Assembly (NCBI GenBank): GCA_031376485.1
Contig: JANMDV010000057.1
Location: 19,259 to 83,258, forward strand
Direction of reading: 5' to 3'
Length of the DNA stretch: 64,000 nucleotides
From: CALMEC01 sp031376485
GTDB taxonomy: Bacteria > Actinomycetota > Thermoleophilia > Miltoncostaeales > Miltoncostaeaceae
The translations under genes and the position numbers were made by a program. The first letter of the stretch is position 1; every line of letters starts with the position of its first letter. Shown here piece by piece: positions 8,751 to 16,555 of the stretch. The notes below the pieces were generated by a model. The model saw only the letters and a list, made by a program, of their open reading frames with translations, did no database searches and was not told the origin of the DNA.

Positions 8751-9769
8751 CGCAACGCCTCGGCGATGCGTCGCAGTTCAGACGGAATGTCGCCGCCTGG
8801 TTGGATCGCGAGTTCCGTAACGCCGTCGCGCGCCATGGCATCGGCGCGCGCGCGCAACACCGAAGCTGTCCCGCAGAAGCCGAATCGCGCGATGTTGTCG
8901 GCCGTGACGACCGCCACGTCCTGCGGCAGCACGACCTCGCTCAGGTGCCCGCGGTGCAGTTCCTGATGGCGTCGATCGACGGAAAGGGCGGTGGTCACGT
9001 CACGAATGTACGCCTCGGCCTGATCGCGAAGCCCGCGATCCAGTCCCTGCAGCCTCCACGGCTGTTCGCAGAACGCGTGGAACGCCACCGCCACCACCGG
9101 TCCGACCGCCGCTCGAAGACGCGGGCTGTCCAGGGGCTCGCCGTCCTCGGCGACTGCACCCACCGCGTGGACCACCAGCGGCATGTCGGGCCCGATCGCC
9201 TCGCGAACCAGTCCGAGACCGCCCGGGAAGAACACACCCGTCATCGCACCATCCGCGATGCGCCGTGCCAGCGCCTGTGCACGTAGCCCCCGGCATGAGA
9301 CGAGGATCGGCACGTCCCCCGCGCCCTCGGCGCCCCGCACAGGGATCGGACGCACGGGACGACCACCCTCGGCGTGTGTGATCTCGCCTCCCGCCAGGAG
9401 CGTGCGCAGATCGAGGACCTCGCGCTCCAGCGCGCCCAACCGCACCGGCCCCAACCCGAGCGTGAAACGACCGGTGAACCCCGCGCCGACGGCCACCACC
9501 ACACGGCCAGGGGCAATCGCCGAAAGGGAGCGCAGGCCGCCAGCCGTCGCGACGGGCGTCCGCAGGCCGGGAACGACGACGCCGATGCCAAGACCGATAC
9601 GTGAGGTGCGTTCGGCCGCGCGCGCAAGGGTGACAAAGGGGTCGTGGTAGAGCAGCGGCGAGTCGTAGCACCACGCGCAGTCGAATCCCAGGTCCTCGGC
9701 CAGGGCGATGTGCGCGGGGGTGTCACGTACGGGCGCGAAGAAGACAGACAGCTTGAGTGACCGTGTCAT
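8747..9769 (-). CDS. LLM-class (luciferase-like) flavin/F420-dependent oxidoreductase
   Basis: This is a 340-residue TIM-barrel oxidoreductase of the bacterial luciferase-like family (LKLSVFFAPVRDTPAHIALA, EDLGFDCAWCYDSP, TSRIGLGIGVVVPG, APGRVVVAVGAGFTGRF). Actinobacterial members usually use F420H2 or FMNH2; the cofactor cannot be settled from sequence alone. The ATG at 9769 overlaps the preceding MFS gene stop (ATGA); upstream codons of the longer open frame are Arg-rich shadow. A second LLM protein lies at 37281-38435 but is only distantly similar. Confidence 0.85.
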   Translation of the reverse strand: MTRSLKLSVFFAPVRDTPAHIALAEDLGFDCAWCYDSPLLYHDPFVTLARAAERTSRIGLGIGVVVPGLRTPVATAGGLRSLSAIAPGRVVVAVGAGFTGRFTLGLGPVRLGALEREVLDLRTLLAGGEITHAEGGRPVRPIPVRGAEGAGDVPILVSCRGLRAQALARRIADGAMTGVFFPGGLGLVREAIGPDMPLVVHAVGAVAEDGEPLDSPRLRAAVGPVVAVAFHAFCEQPWRLQGLDRGLRDQAEAYIRDVTTALSVDRRHQELHRGHLSEVVLPQDVAVVTADNIARFGFCGTASVLRARADAMARDGVTELAIQPGGDIPSELRRIAEALR

Positions 9770-10977
9770 GGGGCGCCTGCCAAACCTTCGTCCACGGCGG
9801 GTTCCCGATAGACGATGACCTCGCGGAAGTTGCGCCGACCGACGGTCAGCACGAACGTGGCGATGATGGCCGCGAGGCCCGAGAACACGGCCATTGTTGC
9901 GGTCAAGCCGATGGCGCGCGAAAGGTATCCCAGGCCCACGCTCGGCACCGTACCTGCGTAGCAGCACGTGTACAGCGCCGAGACGAGCTTGCCGCGCTCG
10001 TGCATCGGAACGACACAACTGCAGATGGTGGTGCCCCCCTGCAAGATCAATCCGTTCGTGAAGCCCACGACCCCGGCCGCGACGATGACGAGCACGACAG
10101 TGCCCACCCAGGCGGCGCTGACGACAAGCAGGGACGCAATCGTGGACGCGACGATGCCGATGATGACCGCGCGACGCGGCTCGATCCCCCGGAAGAAGAA
10201 CGGCGTGAACCCGCCCGCGGCCAGGATCAAGAATCCGACGAGCCCGACGAGCGCCAGGTTGCGCTCACCGAGGGTGTCCACCATATAGAGCGGCGCCAGC
10301 GACAAGAACGTCGCGTCCAGGAAGCTCATCAGGAACCCGGCCGGTGCGATGAACGTCGCGAACCCCCGAAATTGTCCCTGCGGCACCCCGATCCGGATTG
10401 CGAAACGGCCACCTCCGCGACGCCGCGTCAACGTCTCCGGGGCCGCGACAATGGCCAGGATCCCGACGATCATGAGGATCGCGTGGCTTTGGAACGGCCG
10501 GTGGATCGGGTCGGACCCATACTGTGCCATGAGCCCGGCGAGGCCCGGCCCCAGGCCGAAGCCCAGGCGAAATCCCATTCCGGCGAGTTGGGCGGCGAGT
10601 TCGCGGCGGTGGGGTGGGGCGTGGTCGACGACGAATGCTGCGCCGACGCCGAGGAACATCCCGATCGCGAGACCCTGCAGGACCCGGCCGGCGAACAACA
10701 TCGGTACCGAGGTCGTGAACCCGAACAGCAGCGACGCCGCGCTGATGATCGCCATCGCCGGCAGGATCAGGCGCTTGCGACCAAGGATGTCGCTCAGGTT
10801 GCCGGCGACAAGCATGGTCGGGACGACCGTCGCCGTGTACGTCGCGAACAGGAGCGCAATGGTTCCGGCCGACAGTCCGAACTGGTCCGCGTAGAGAGGA
10901 AACAACGGCGTGACGATGCTGGTTCCCATCGTGAACACGACCATCCCGACGAATGCCAGCCACGAGCCGCGGGTCAT
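9766..10977 (-). CDS. MFS transporter (about 12 TM)
   Basis: The 403-residue hydrophobic protein is a major facilitator superfamily transporter. Motif A appears as GNLSDILGRKR between TM2 and TM3, and the second half repeats the pattern. The family includes drug/proton antiporters; the substrate is unknown. It overlaps both neighbouring genes by 4 bases, so it is co-transcribed with the DHA2-like transporter upstream and the LLM oxidoreductase downstream. Confidence 0.88.
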   Translation of the reverse strand: MTRGSWLAFVGMVVFTMGTSIVTPLFPLYADQFGLSAGTIALLFATYTATVVPTMLVAGNLSDILGRKRLILPAMAIISAASLLFGFTTSVPMLFAGRVLQGLAIGMFLGVGAAFVVDHAPPHRRELAAQLAGMGFRLGFGLGPGLAGLMAQYGSDPIHRPFQSHAILMIVGILAIVAAPETLTRRRGGGRFAIRIGVPQGQFRGFATFIAPAGFLMSFLDATFLSLAPLYMVDTLGERNLALVGLVGFLILAAGGFTPFFFRGIEPRRAVIIGIVASTIASLLVVSAAWVGTVVLVIVAAGVVGFTNGLILQGGTTICSCVVPMHERGKLVSALYTCCYAGTVPSVGLGYLSRAIGLTATMAVFSGLAAIIATFVLTVGRRNFREVIVYREPAVDEGLAGAP

Positions 10978-12446
10978 AACAGTGGTTTACGGTCGACACC
11001 CGCGAGCCGCGGGACACATGCGGCGCCGACGGCAGCAAGGAGCAGAAACCCGACGGCCGCGAACAGCGCATTGCGAAAGCCCGTGGCGATGAGTTCACGC
11101 ACCGCCGAGATCGCCCGGACCGTCGCCTGTTCGGAACCCGCTGGGATCGCCGCATGCATGATCACGCCGAGCACCGCCGTGCCGAGCGCACCACCCGTGT
11201 AGCGACTGATATTCGGCAGCGCAGATGCCACACCCAGTTGCGCGGCCGGCACGTCGCTGATGGCACTGGTTTGGATCGGGGACGACGCCATCGCGAGCCC
11301 CACGCCGAACATCACGATTCCCGGCAACATCGCCGGGTACGACTCAAGGTGCGCGGCCAGCGCCGCCTCAAGTGCCCCGGCGGACGAGATCAGGTACCCG
11401 GCAGTCGCCATCCGCGCCGGGCCCGTCTTGGCGAAGGCACGACCGGCGATCGGCGAGACGACGACGAACGACAAGGCGATCGGACTGATGGCAAGGCCCA
11501 GTTGGACCGGACCGAATCCCAACACACGACTCAGGTAGAACGGCAGCAGGATCAGCACGCCGAACAACGCGGCCGACGAGGCCCACGACGCGATGTTGGT
11601 GGTGCGGACCGAGCGCAGTCCGAGCAGGCGCAGGTCGAGCAGGGGATCGCCGACGGAGCGCTCCCGCAGCACGAACAGGACAAGCCCGGCGACTCCCACC
11701 ATGAGGGCCGTCACCGTCGCGGCAGAGCCGAAGCCCCATGCTTCGCCCCGGGAAAGGCCGAGCAGCAGGCCGAGCAGGCCGACTCCCCCCAGCGCCGCCC
11801 CCGGCAGGTCGAACGAGCGCCGCGCCCCAGTCACGCGGTACTCCGGAAGGACGATCAAGGCGCCGACGAGAACGCCAACCCCGACGATCGGCGTGAACCA
11901 GAACACGCTGCGCCACCCGAACACGGCCAAGAGCGCCCCGGCGACGTTGAGCGCGACGATCGGCGCGATGCTGATGACGGCGGAGTAGATCCCGAGTGCC
12001 TGGCCCCGCTCACGGTGGTTGAAAAGCTCGGCGATGTAGCTGACCGCCGTGGGCGCCATCGCACAGGCACCGGCGGCCTGCACGACGCGAAACGCGATCA
12101 GTGAACCGACATCCCATGCGGCGGCGCACAGGATCGAACCGACGATAAGCACGACCACCCCCGTCACGAACACCTTGCGACGGCCGTACAGGTCGCCTGC
12201 GCGCCCCGCGACCGGGAGCAAGGTGGCCTGAGTCACGAAGAACGCCGTGACGATCCACGCGATGGCGGTGATGTCAACCCCGAGGTCCCGGGCCATCGAC
12301 GGCATCGCAATGTTGACGATGCTGATGTTCATGACCGAGAGCCACATGCCGCTTGCGACGACGACGAGCGCGAACCACCGCTGCCGCGGGTGCGTGGCAA
12401 TGCGGGCCCGCAACCCCTGCGCATTCCTGGCGAGCGGAGCCCTCAC
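10974..12446 (-). CDS. MFS transporter, DHA2-like (about 14 TM)
   Basis: This 490-residue protein has the DHA2/EmrB-type N-terminus (MWLSVMNISIVNIAMPSMAR, ITAIAWIVTAFFVTQA) and motif A GRAGDLYGRRKVF. The length fits a 14-helix multidrug efflux transporter. The GTG at 12446 is chosen because a TACACT -10 box lies 7 bases upstream, implying a leaderless mRNA. The longer open frame upstream codes for non-membrane shadow sequence. It is the first gene of the minus-strand operon running through rlmN. Confidence 0.87.
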   Translation of the reverse strand: MRAPLARNAQGLRARIATHPRQRWFALVVVASGMWLSVMNISIVNIAMPSMARDLGVDITAIAWIVTAFFVTQATLLPVAGRAGDLYGRRKVFVTGVVVLIVGSILCAAAWDVGSLIAFRVVQAAGACAMAPTAVSYIAELFNHRERGQALGIYSAVISIAPIVALNVAGALLAVFGWRSVFWFTPIVGVGVLVGALIVLPEYRVTGARRSFDLPGAALGGVGLLGLLLGLSRGEAWGFGSAATVTALMVGVAGLVLFVLRERSVGDPLLDLRLLGLRSVRTTNIASWASSAALFGVLILLPFYLSRVLGFGPVQLGLAISPIALSFVVVSPIAGRAFAKTGPARMATAGYLISSAGALEAALAAHLESYPAMLPGIVMFGVGLAMASSPIQTSAISDVPAAQLGVASALPNISRYTGGALGTAVLGVIMHAAIPAGSEQATVRAISAVRELIATGFRNALFAAVGFLLLAAVGAACVPRLAGVDRKPLL

Positions 12447-12453
12447 ACCACCC

Positions 12454-12459
12454 AGTGTA
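12454..12459 (-). promoter_or_regulatory. -10 box of the MFS-rlmN operon
   Basis: On the minus strand TACACT ends 7 bases before the GTG start at 12446. This spacing predicts transcription beginning at or next to the start codon. Confidence 0.55.
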
Positions 12460-12517
12460 GGGACCCTGCGAGTAACTTCCCCGGCCGGCCGAATCGCCTT
12501 GGCCACCGTTGAGGTTT

Positions 12518-12545
12518 GGTACACGGTGTCGGACACGAATGTACC
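12518..12545. promoter_or_regulatory. Nested dyad, candidate repressor operator
   Basis: The outer arms GGTACA and TGTACC enclose an inner palindrome GTGTCGGACAC. The site lies in the 263-base divergent gap between the MFS operon (start 12446) and the membrane protein at 12710. It fits a dimeric repressor operator; the protein that would bind it is not identified. Confidence 0.4.
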
Positions 12546-12574
12546 GAGAACCCTTTGCCCAGGCGGGATCGCGG

Positions 12575-12589
12575 GGTCCGTAACGGACC
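12575..12589. promoter_or_regulatory. 15-bp perfect palindrome in the divergent promoter region
   Basis: GGTCCGTAACGGACC has two 7-base arms around one central base. It lies 30 bases from the nested dyad in the same divergent intergenic region and may be a second operator. Confidence 0.35.
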
Positions 12590-12696
12590 TTCCGTACACG
12601 CGCGCGACGGGGTGTTTCCTCCAGGCAGCCGGGCGCGCGACGACCTGTCCGGACACGAGCAGCGGGTCCCCCAGTCGGCCGGGCGGCTCGGCCGGG

Positions 12697-12702
12697 TACG
12701 CT
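12697..12702 (+). promoter_or_regulatory. -10 box for the membrane protein gene at 12710
   Basis: TACGCT ends 7 bases before the ATG at 12710, the leaderless arrangement seen repeatedly in this window. Confidence 0.45.
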
Positions 12703-12709
12703 TCGTCCG

Positions 12710-13282
12710 ATGGGACACGGTCGGCAGGAGAAGCTGTGGCGGTACACGTCGCTTGTGCGCCTGTGGTCGTGGGCACTCATCGGCGTCGGCGGCGCCATGC
12801 TGCTGGTCGGAGCCGCGTTGCAAGCCGGCTCGGCGACGGGGCTCTCCCCGACGTGGATCGGAATCGCCGTCGCGGTCAGCGGCCTGACCGGGGTGGTGTT
12901 CTACCCGCTACTGCGAATGTGGCTCCGCAAGACCGCGCCGTCGGGATACCTGCCCAAGGCGACGCCCTTGAGCGGGGCGCGGCGGCTCGAAGCCGGCCCC
13001 GCCGACTGGCGTCGGTGGGCGGTACTGACCGTGGTGTTCCTCCTCGTGGGGAGCGCGGCGATGCTGGCGTTCCTGGTCGGCGTCCTTCGCGACAGCGGAC
13101 CCGACGGCATCGCGGAGGGCGTTGTCGTCGGCGTCGTTGCGGCCTGGGGACTCGTCACGCTCGGCGACGCGCGCGCGATCGAGCGCACGGAGCGTGACGA
13201 AGGACGGCACTACTTCGCCGCAGGCGACCGACCCACCGCGGCCGGCAACCGGCTGGTCTGGACACCGACTGACGTGGCCTGA
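12710..13282 (+). CDS. Four-TM membrane protein of unknown function
   Basis: The 190-residue protein has four hydrophobic segments (about 17-37, 45-66, 103-125 and 133-150) and polar loops. I do not recognise a named family. The start is supported by the TACGCT box 7 bases upstream. It is transcribed divergently from the MFS operon, and the repeat copy B follows its stop. Confidence 0.65.
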   Translation: MGHGRQEKLWRYTSLVRLWSWALIGVGGAMLLVGAALQAGSATGLSPTWIGIAVAVSGLTGVVFYPLLRMWLRKTAPSGYLPKATPLSGARRLEAGPADWRRWAVLTVVFLLVGSAAMLAFLVGVLRDSGPDGIAEGVVVGVVAAWGLVTLGDARAIERTERDEGRHYFAAGDRPTAAGNRLVWTPTDVA

Positions 13283-13297
13283 TCGAAACGCGAGTGC

Positions 13298-13408
13298 TTA
13301 CGCCAGAACAACTCTCGCGAAGGGCGGCGAGCGAGAACCGAGCGAGGCGGCTAGCTGACCTGCCCGTAGACGTTCCGAACGGGTGGGATTTCGAGCACAG
13401 GCCCTTCG
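13298..13408. repeat. Dispersed repeat, shortened copy B
   Basis: The left half (13301-13350) matches copy C through GCCAGAACAACTC, CGCGAAGG, GGCGAGCGA and ACCGAGCGAGGCGG. The central conserved core is missing. The right end CACAGGCCCTTCG matches the ends of copies C (CACAGGCCCTTAAG) and D (CACAGGCCCTAAG). It lies between the membrane protein gene and the thioredoxin operon promoter. Boundaries are approximate. Confidence 0.6.
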
Positions 13409-13428
13409 TGACACTGGAGGGGTGAGGT

Positions 13429-13469
13429 TTGAGCCCACATCGCGCGTGGTAAGATACCCCTGAGGGTAT
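13429..13469 (+). promoter_or_regulatory. Promoter with overlapping CsoR/CstR-type operator for the trx operon
   Basis: ATACCCCTGAGGGTAT (13454-13469) has 6-base inverted arms ATACCC/GGGTAT around a short GC-rich centre. This is the arrangement of CsoR-family operators. A possible -10 TAAGAT (13450-13455) overlaps it, with TTGAGC at 13429 as a weak -35. The last gene of the operon encodes a CsoR-family protein, so autoregulation is likely. Confidence 0.62.
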
Positions 13470-13495
13470 ATCAGCGCCACGCTTCGGAGGTTGCC

Positions 13496-14437
13496 GTGTC
13501 CACACGCAAGGTCATCATCATCGGCTCAGGCCCCGCCGGCCTGACCGCCGCCATCTATGCGGCGCGGGCCAACCTGGAGCCGCTGATGTTCGAGGGCTAC
13601 GGCGCCGGGGGGCAGCTGATGCTGACCACCGACGTCGAGAACTACCCGGGCTTCCCCATGGGCATCCAGGGCCCCGAGATGATGCAGGCGTTCCGCGATC
13701 AGGCCGAACGCTTCGGCACCGAGATCGTCACGGCCGACGTCACCAAGGTCGATTTCTCCACACGCCCGTTCGGCGTATGGGTGGGCGACGAGGAGTACCG
13801 CGCCGAATCCGTCATCGTGTCGACCGGCGCATCGGCCCGCTGGCTCGGCCTGGACAGCGAGGAGCGGCTGCGCGGACACGGCGTGTCGTCATGCGCGACC
13901 TGCGACGGGTTCTTCTTCAAGGAACAGCGGATGGTCGTGGTTGGCGGTGGCGACTCCGCCGCCGAAGAGGCGTTGTACCTGTCGCGCATCGGCTCGCACG
14001 TGACCCTGGTCCACCGCCGCGACCACCTGCGCGCCTCCAAGATCATGGCCGACCGGGTCCTTGCGAGCGACAAGATCACCGTGCGATGGAACGCAGACGT
14101 GGCCGAGGTGCTCGGCGACGGCAAGGTCAGCGCCGTACGCGTCCGTGACGTCGTCACGGGCGACACCGAGGACATCCCGGCGTCGGCGATGTTCGTCGCG
14201 ATCGGCCACACGCCCAACACCGACCTCTTCGCCGGACAGCTCGACCTGGACGCCGACGGCTACATCGTGGCCGACGGAACCCGTACCAACATTGAGGGCG
14301 TCTTCGTCAGCGGCGACGTCCAGGACCGCGTGTATCGCCAAGCCATCACCGCAGCCGGCAGCGGGTGCATGGCGGCCATCGACGCCGAACGCTGGCTCGA
14401 GGCCTACGCACACGAACCCGCCGGCGCCTCCGCATAA
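13496..14437 (+). CDS. trxB: Thioredoxin-disulfide reductase
   Basis: This is a 313-residue FAD- and NADPH-dependent reductase of normal length. FAD-binding GSGPAG lies at 10-15, redox-active Cys133 and Cys136 in SSCATCDG, NADPH-binding GGGDSA near 150, and HRRDHLRA confers NADPH preference. The GTG start has a strong Shine-Dalgarno (GGAGG). It reduces the thioredoxin encoded 19 bases downstream. It heads the operon trxB-trxA-zinc ribbon-CsoR family regulator behind the operator at 13454-13469. Confidence 0.95.
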   Translation: MSTRKVIIIGSGPAGLTAAIYAARANLEPLMFEGYGAGGQLMLTTDVENYPGFPMGIQGPEMMQAFRDQAERFGTEIVTADVTKVDFSTRPFGVWVGDEEYRAESVIVSTGASARWLGLDSEERLRGHGVSSCATCDGFFFKEQRMVVVGGGDSAAEEALYLSRIGSHVTLVHRRDHLRASKIMADRVLASDKITVRWNADVAEVLGDGKVSAVRVRDVVTGDTEDIPASAMFVAIGHTPNTDLFAGQLDLDADGYIVADGTRTNIEGVFVSGDVQDRVYRQAITAAGSGCMAAIDAERWLEAYAHEPAGASA

Positions 14438-14456
14438 ACCCACGAAGGGAAATCCA

Positions 14457-14777
14457 ATGGCAGACAACGTGGTCGAGATCACGACCGACAACTTCCAGGG
14501 CACGGTGCTCGAAAACGAGAAGCCCGTCCTGATCGACTTCTGGGCCGAGTGGTGCGGCCCGTGCCGCATGATCGCGCCGGTCATCGAGGAGATCGCCGCC
14601 GAACACGGCGAGATCGTCGTCGGCAAGATCGACATCGATGCCCACCCGGCGCTGGCACAGCGCTACGGCATCACGGGCATCCCGTTCATCGGACTGTTCG
14701 AGAACGGCATCCTGGCCAAGCAGGCGGTCGGCGCCATGCCGAAGGCGATGCTCGAGCAGAAGCTCGGACTGGCGTAG
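14457..14777 (+). CDS. trxA: Thioredoxin
   Basis: The 106-residue protein is a classic cytoplasmic thioredoxin with the WCGPC active site at residues 32-36 and the cis-proline loop as GIPF. The start is ATG with Shine-Dalgarno GAAGGGA. It is the electron acceptor of the adjacent TrxB and the second gene in the operon. In a CstR-controlled setting it may also reduce persulfides, which is inference. Confidence 0.95.
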   Translation: MADNVVEITTDNFQGTVLENEKPVLIDFWAEWCGPCRMIAPVIEEIAAEHGEIVVGKIDIDAHPALAQRYGITGIPFIGLFENGILAKQAVGAMPKAMLEQKLGLA

Positions 14778-14782
14778 AAGCC

Positions 14783-15007
14783 ATGCCGACCTACGATCTG
14801 GTCTGCGACACGTGTGAGCACGGGTTCGAGACGTTCCGCCAGGGCTTCCTGCGCGACGAGGACCGCGTCTGTCCCGAGTGCGGCACCACCGAGGTCCGCC
14901 AGCTGATCACCGGCTTCATCACCGCACGCCCGACCCGCGACACAGGACCGGTCAACGTCCAGCGGGTCGGCGGTGGCTGTTGCGGCGGAGCCTGCGGCGG
15001 TCACTAG
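14783..15007 (+). CDS. FmdB-type zinc ribbon protein
   Basis: This 74-residue protein begins MPTYDLVCDTCEHGFETFRQ, the signature of the FmdB regulatory-type zinc ribbon, with Cys8/Cys11 and Cys30/Cys33 as ligands. The C-terminus is unusual: a Gly-Cys rich tail, GGGCCGGACGGH, adds three more cysteines and a terminal His. It lies 5 bases after trxA and 4 before the CsoR-family gene. Its role in thiol or metal handling is suggested only by context. Confidence 0.8.
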   Translation: MPTYDLVCDTCEHGFETFRQGFLRDEDRVCPECGTTEVRQLITGFITARPTRDTGPVNVQRVGGGCCGGACGGH

Positions 15008-15011
15008 CGAC

Positions 15012-15290
15012 ATGGCGACGCATGCACCCCATACCCGCGAGCAGCTCATCGCCCGTCTGCGACGGGCCGAGGGGCAGTTGCGCGGCGTCCAGCGCATGTT
15101 GGGCGAAGACGCCGAATGCCGCGACGTGTTGACACAGCTTGCGGCCGTCAAGGCCGCCGTCGATCAGGTGGGGCTGCTGCTGATCACCGAGCGCCTGCGC
15201 TCCTGCGTGACGGCTGGGGAGGATGGCTGCGTCGAGGACTTCGACGCGGCGGTCGCGACGTTCCTGCGTCACGCGACGCTGTCGCACTGA
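15012..15290 (+). CDS. CsoR-family repressor, CstR-like (two Cys, no His)
   Basis: The 92-residue all-helical protein belongs to the CsoR/RcnR/FrmR family (TREQLIARLRRAEGQLRGVQ is the typical first helix). Its numbering matches M. tuberculosis CsoR: Cys36 and Cys65 are present, but the copper-ligand position 61 is Arg. The persulfide sensor CstR likewise keeps the Cys pair without this His. A third Cys is at 73. Sensing of sulfane sulfur or another thiol-reactive signal, rather than Cu(I), is therefore the better guess. It probably represses its own trx operon through the operator at 13454. Confidence 0.82.
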   Translation: MATHAPHTREQLIARLRRAEGQLRGVQRMLGEDAECRDVLTQLAAVKAAVDQVGLLLITERLRSCVTAGEDGCVEDFDAAVATFLRHATLSH

Positions 15291-15303
15291 TCGACACGCA
15301 CCG

Positions 15304-15987
15304 TCAACCCAGGAGCGCGGCCAGTGATCGCAGGTCGGCGACGTGTTCACAGTCGACATCGGCAGCCTCGGCCGAACGGTCGATCAGCACTGCGCGAAGA
15401 CCGGCCGACCGTGCCCCGTCGACGTCCCGCCGCAAATCGTCCCCGACATGGATCGCTTGCTCCGGCTGCACACCCAGCGCCGCGAGCGCGTGTTCGAAGA
15501 TGCGCGGATCGGGTTTTCGGAAGCCCATCACGGCGCTCACGCCAACCATCGCGAAGCGTTCCGCGATGCCAAGCTGCGCGAGCACTGCGGGCAGTGAGCA
15601 GTCCCAGTTGCTGACGACCGCACACCGAAGCCCGCGCGCGGCCACGGCGTCGAGCGCCGGAATCACGTCCGCGAACAACCGGTAGCGAAGACTCCCTGTC
15701 AGGATCTCAGTGGCGACGTCGACCGGCGGTGGCACGGGCAGCGCGGCGGCGAACGCCTCGGCACACAGGGCCTGCAGGGTCGCGAGGCCGACGATGTCCC
15801 GCCCCTGATCGTGATGGCGGCGGTAGACGTCGACTTCGGCGCGAAAGGCGGCGGCAACCCTGTCGGCGCCATACACGTACCCGGCCGCGGCGAGTCCCCG
15901 CGTGAGGTTGCCGACAGGGTCAGCCAGCTCAAGCAGGGTGCCGTACGCGTCGAAGAGCACCGCCCGGAGGCGTCCGGTTTCGGTCAC
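15304..15987 (-). CDS. HAD-family hydrolase (subfamily IA)
   Basis: The product of about 227 residues starts RAVLFDAYGTLLEL, the HAD motif I in its DxYGT form, as in haloacid dehalogenase-like phosphatases. Motif II (VVSNWD), the Lys region (GFRKPDPRIFEHAL) and motif IV (HVGDDLRRDVDGA) are all present, so it should be active. GTG at 15987 is the best-fitting start; an ATG at 16020 would add 11 residues. The natural substrate is unknown. Confidence 0.85.
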   Translation of the reverse strand: MTETGRLRAVLFDAYGTLLELADPVGNLTRGLAAAGYVYGADRVAAAFRAEVDVYRRHHDQGRDIVGLATLQALCAEAFAAALPVPPPVDVATEILTGSLRYRLFADVIPALDAVAARGLRCAVVSNWDCSLPAVLAQLGIAERFAMVGVSAVMGFRKPDPRIFEHALAALGVQPEQAIHVGDDLRRDVDGARSAGLRAVLIDRSAEAADVDCEHVADLRSLAALLG

Positions 15988-16049
15988 CGCGCCATGGTGA
16001 CATGCGAAGCGCCAACCCATGTCGTCACCGAGAATCGGGGGCTCGGCGC

Positions 16050-16055
16050 TATACT
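16050..16055 (+). promoter_or_regulatory. -10 box upstream of the PBP operon
   Basis: TATACT is a near-consensus -10, 35 bases before the GTG at 16091, which also has a Shine-Dalgarno. No clear -35 is seen. Confidence 0.5.
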
Positions 16056-16090
16056 CGACGGCGTTTGCTGGCCTTTTCGGGAGGAGTCGG

Positions 16091-16555
16091 GTGCGGATCA
16101 CGCGCCGCCGTGCGATCGGCGTCACCGTCGGTCTTGCTGCGGTCGTCGCGCTCTGGACCCCGTCACTCGTCGCCCGCAGCTACTCGACCCCCGCGCAACC
16201 CATCGACTTTCTCTCGCGTCCGGACAAGGGATGGCGCTTTCTCTATGACACGGTACGCCTCTCGCGACACGCCAAGCTGGGATCGGATGCGCCGGCGCTC
16301 CAGCGTGCACGACAGGTCTGGCCTCGGATCGAGGACGTCGAGTTGGTGTACCTGGTGCGCCCCGTGACGGTCCCCGTCGCCGCCGGCGGACTGGCCGCGC
16401 CGCTCAGCGCGCGGCTGGTGCGCCCACGCTCACGCCTGACCTGGTTTGTCTACGGACGCGTCGGGGGCCGGCCCCGCCAGATCATCGGCCTGCTCGACTA
16501 TGGGTCGGGACGGATCATCTGGGATCTGCGCCGCGTGACCAGAGGGCGTCGATGA
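16091..16555 (+). CDS. Small exported or membrane-anchored protein of unknown function
   Basis: The GTG at 16091 follows a strong GGGAGGAG Shine-Dalgarno. The 154-residue product has a signal-anchor-like N-terminus (RRRAIGVTVGLAAVVALW) and a soluble remainder ending with GRPRQIIGLLDYGSGRIIWD. I recognise no family. It overlaps the penicillin-binding protein gene by 4 bases (ATGA), so a cell-wall role is plausible from context. Confidence 0.65.
   Translation: MRITRRRAIGVTVGLAAVVALWTPSLVARSYSTPAQPIDFLSRPDKGWRFLYDTVRLSRHAKLGSDAPALQRARQVWPRIEDVELVYLVRPVTVPVAAGGLAAPLSARLVRPRSRLTWFVYGRVGGRPRQIIGLLDYGSGRIIWDLRRVTRGRR

Noticed and set aside
9757..11202. 481-codon plus-strand open frame antisense to the MFS genes
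   Set aside because: The translation is low-complexity Arg/Asp/Gln-rich with no domain, and both MFS genes on the other strand have clear motifs and coupled starts. It is a GC-rich shadow.
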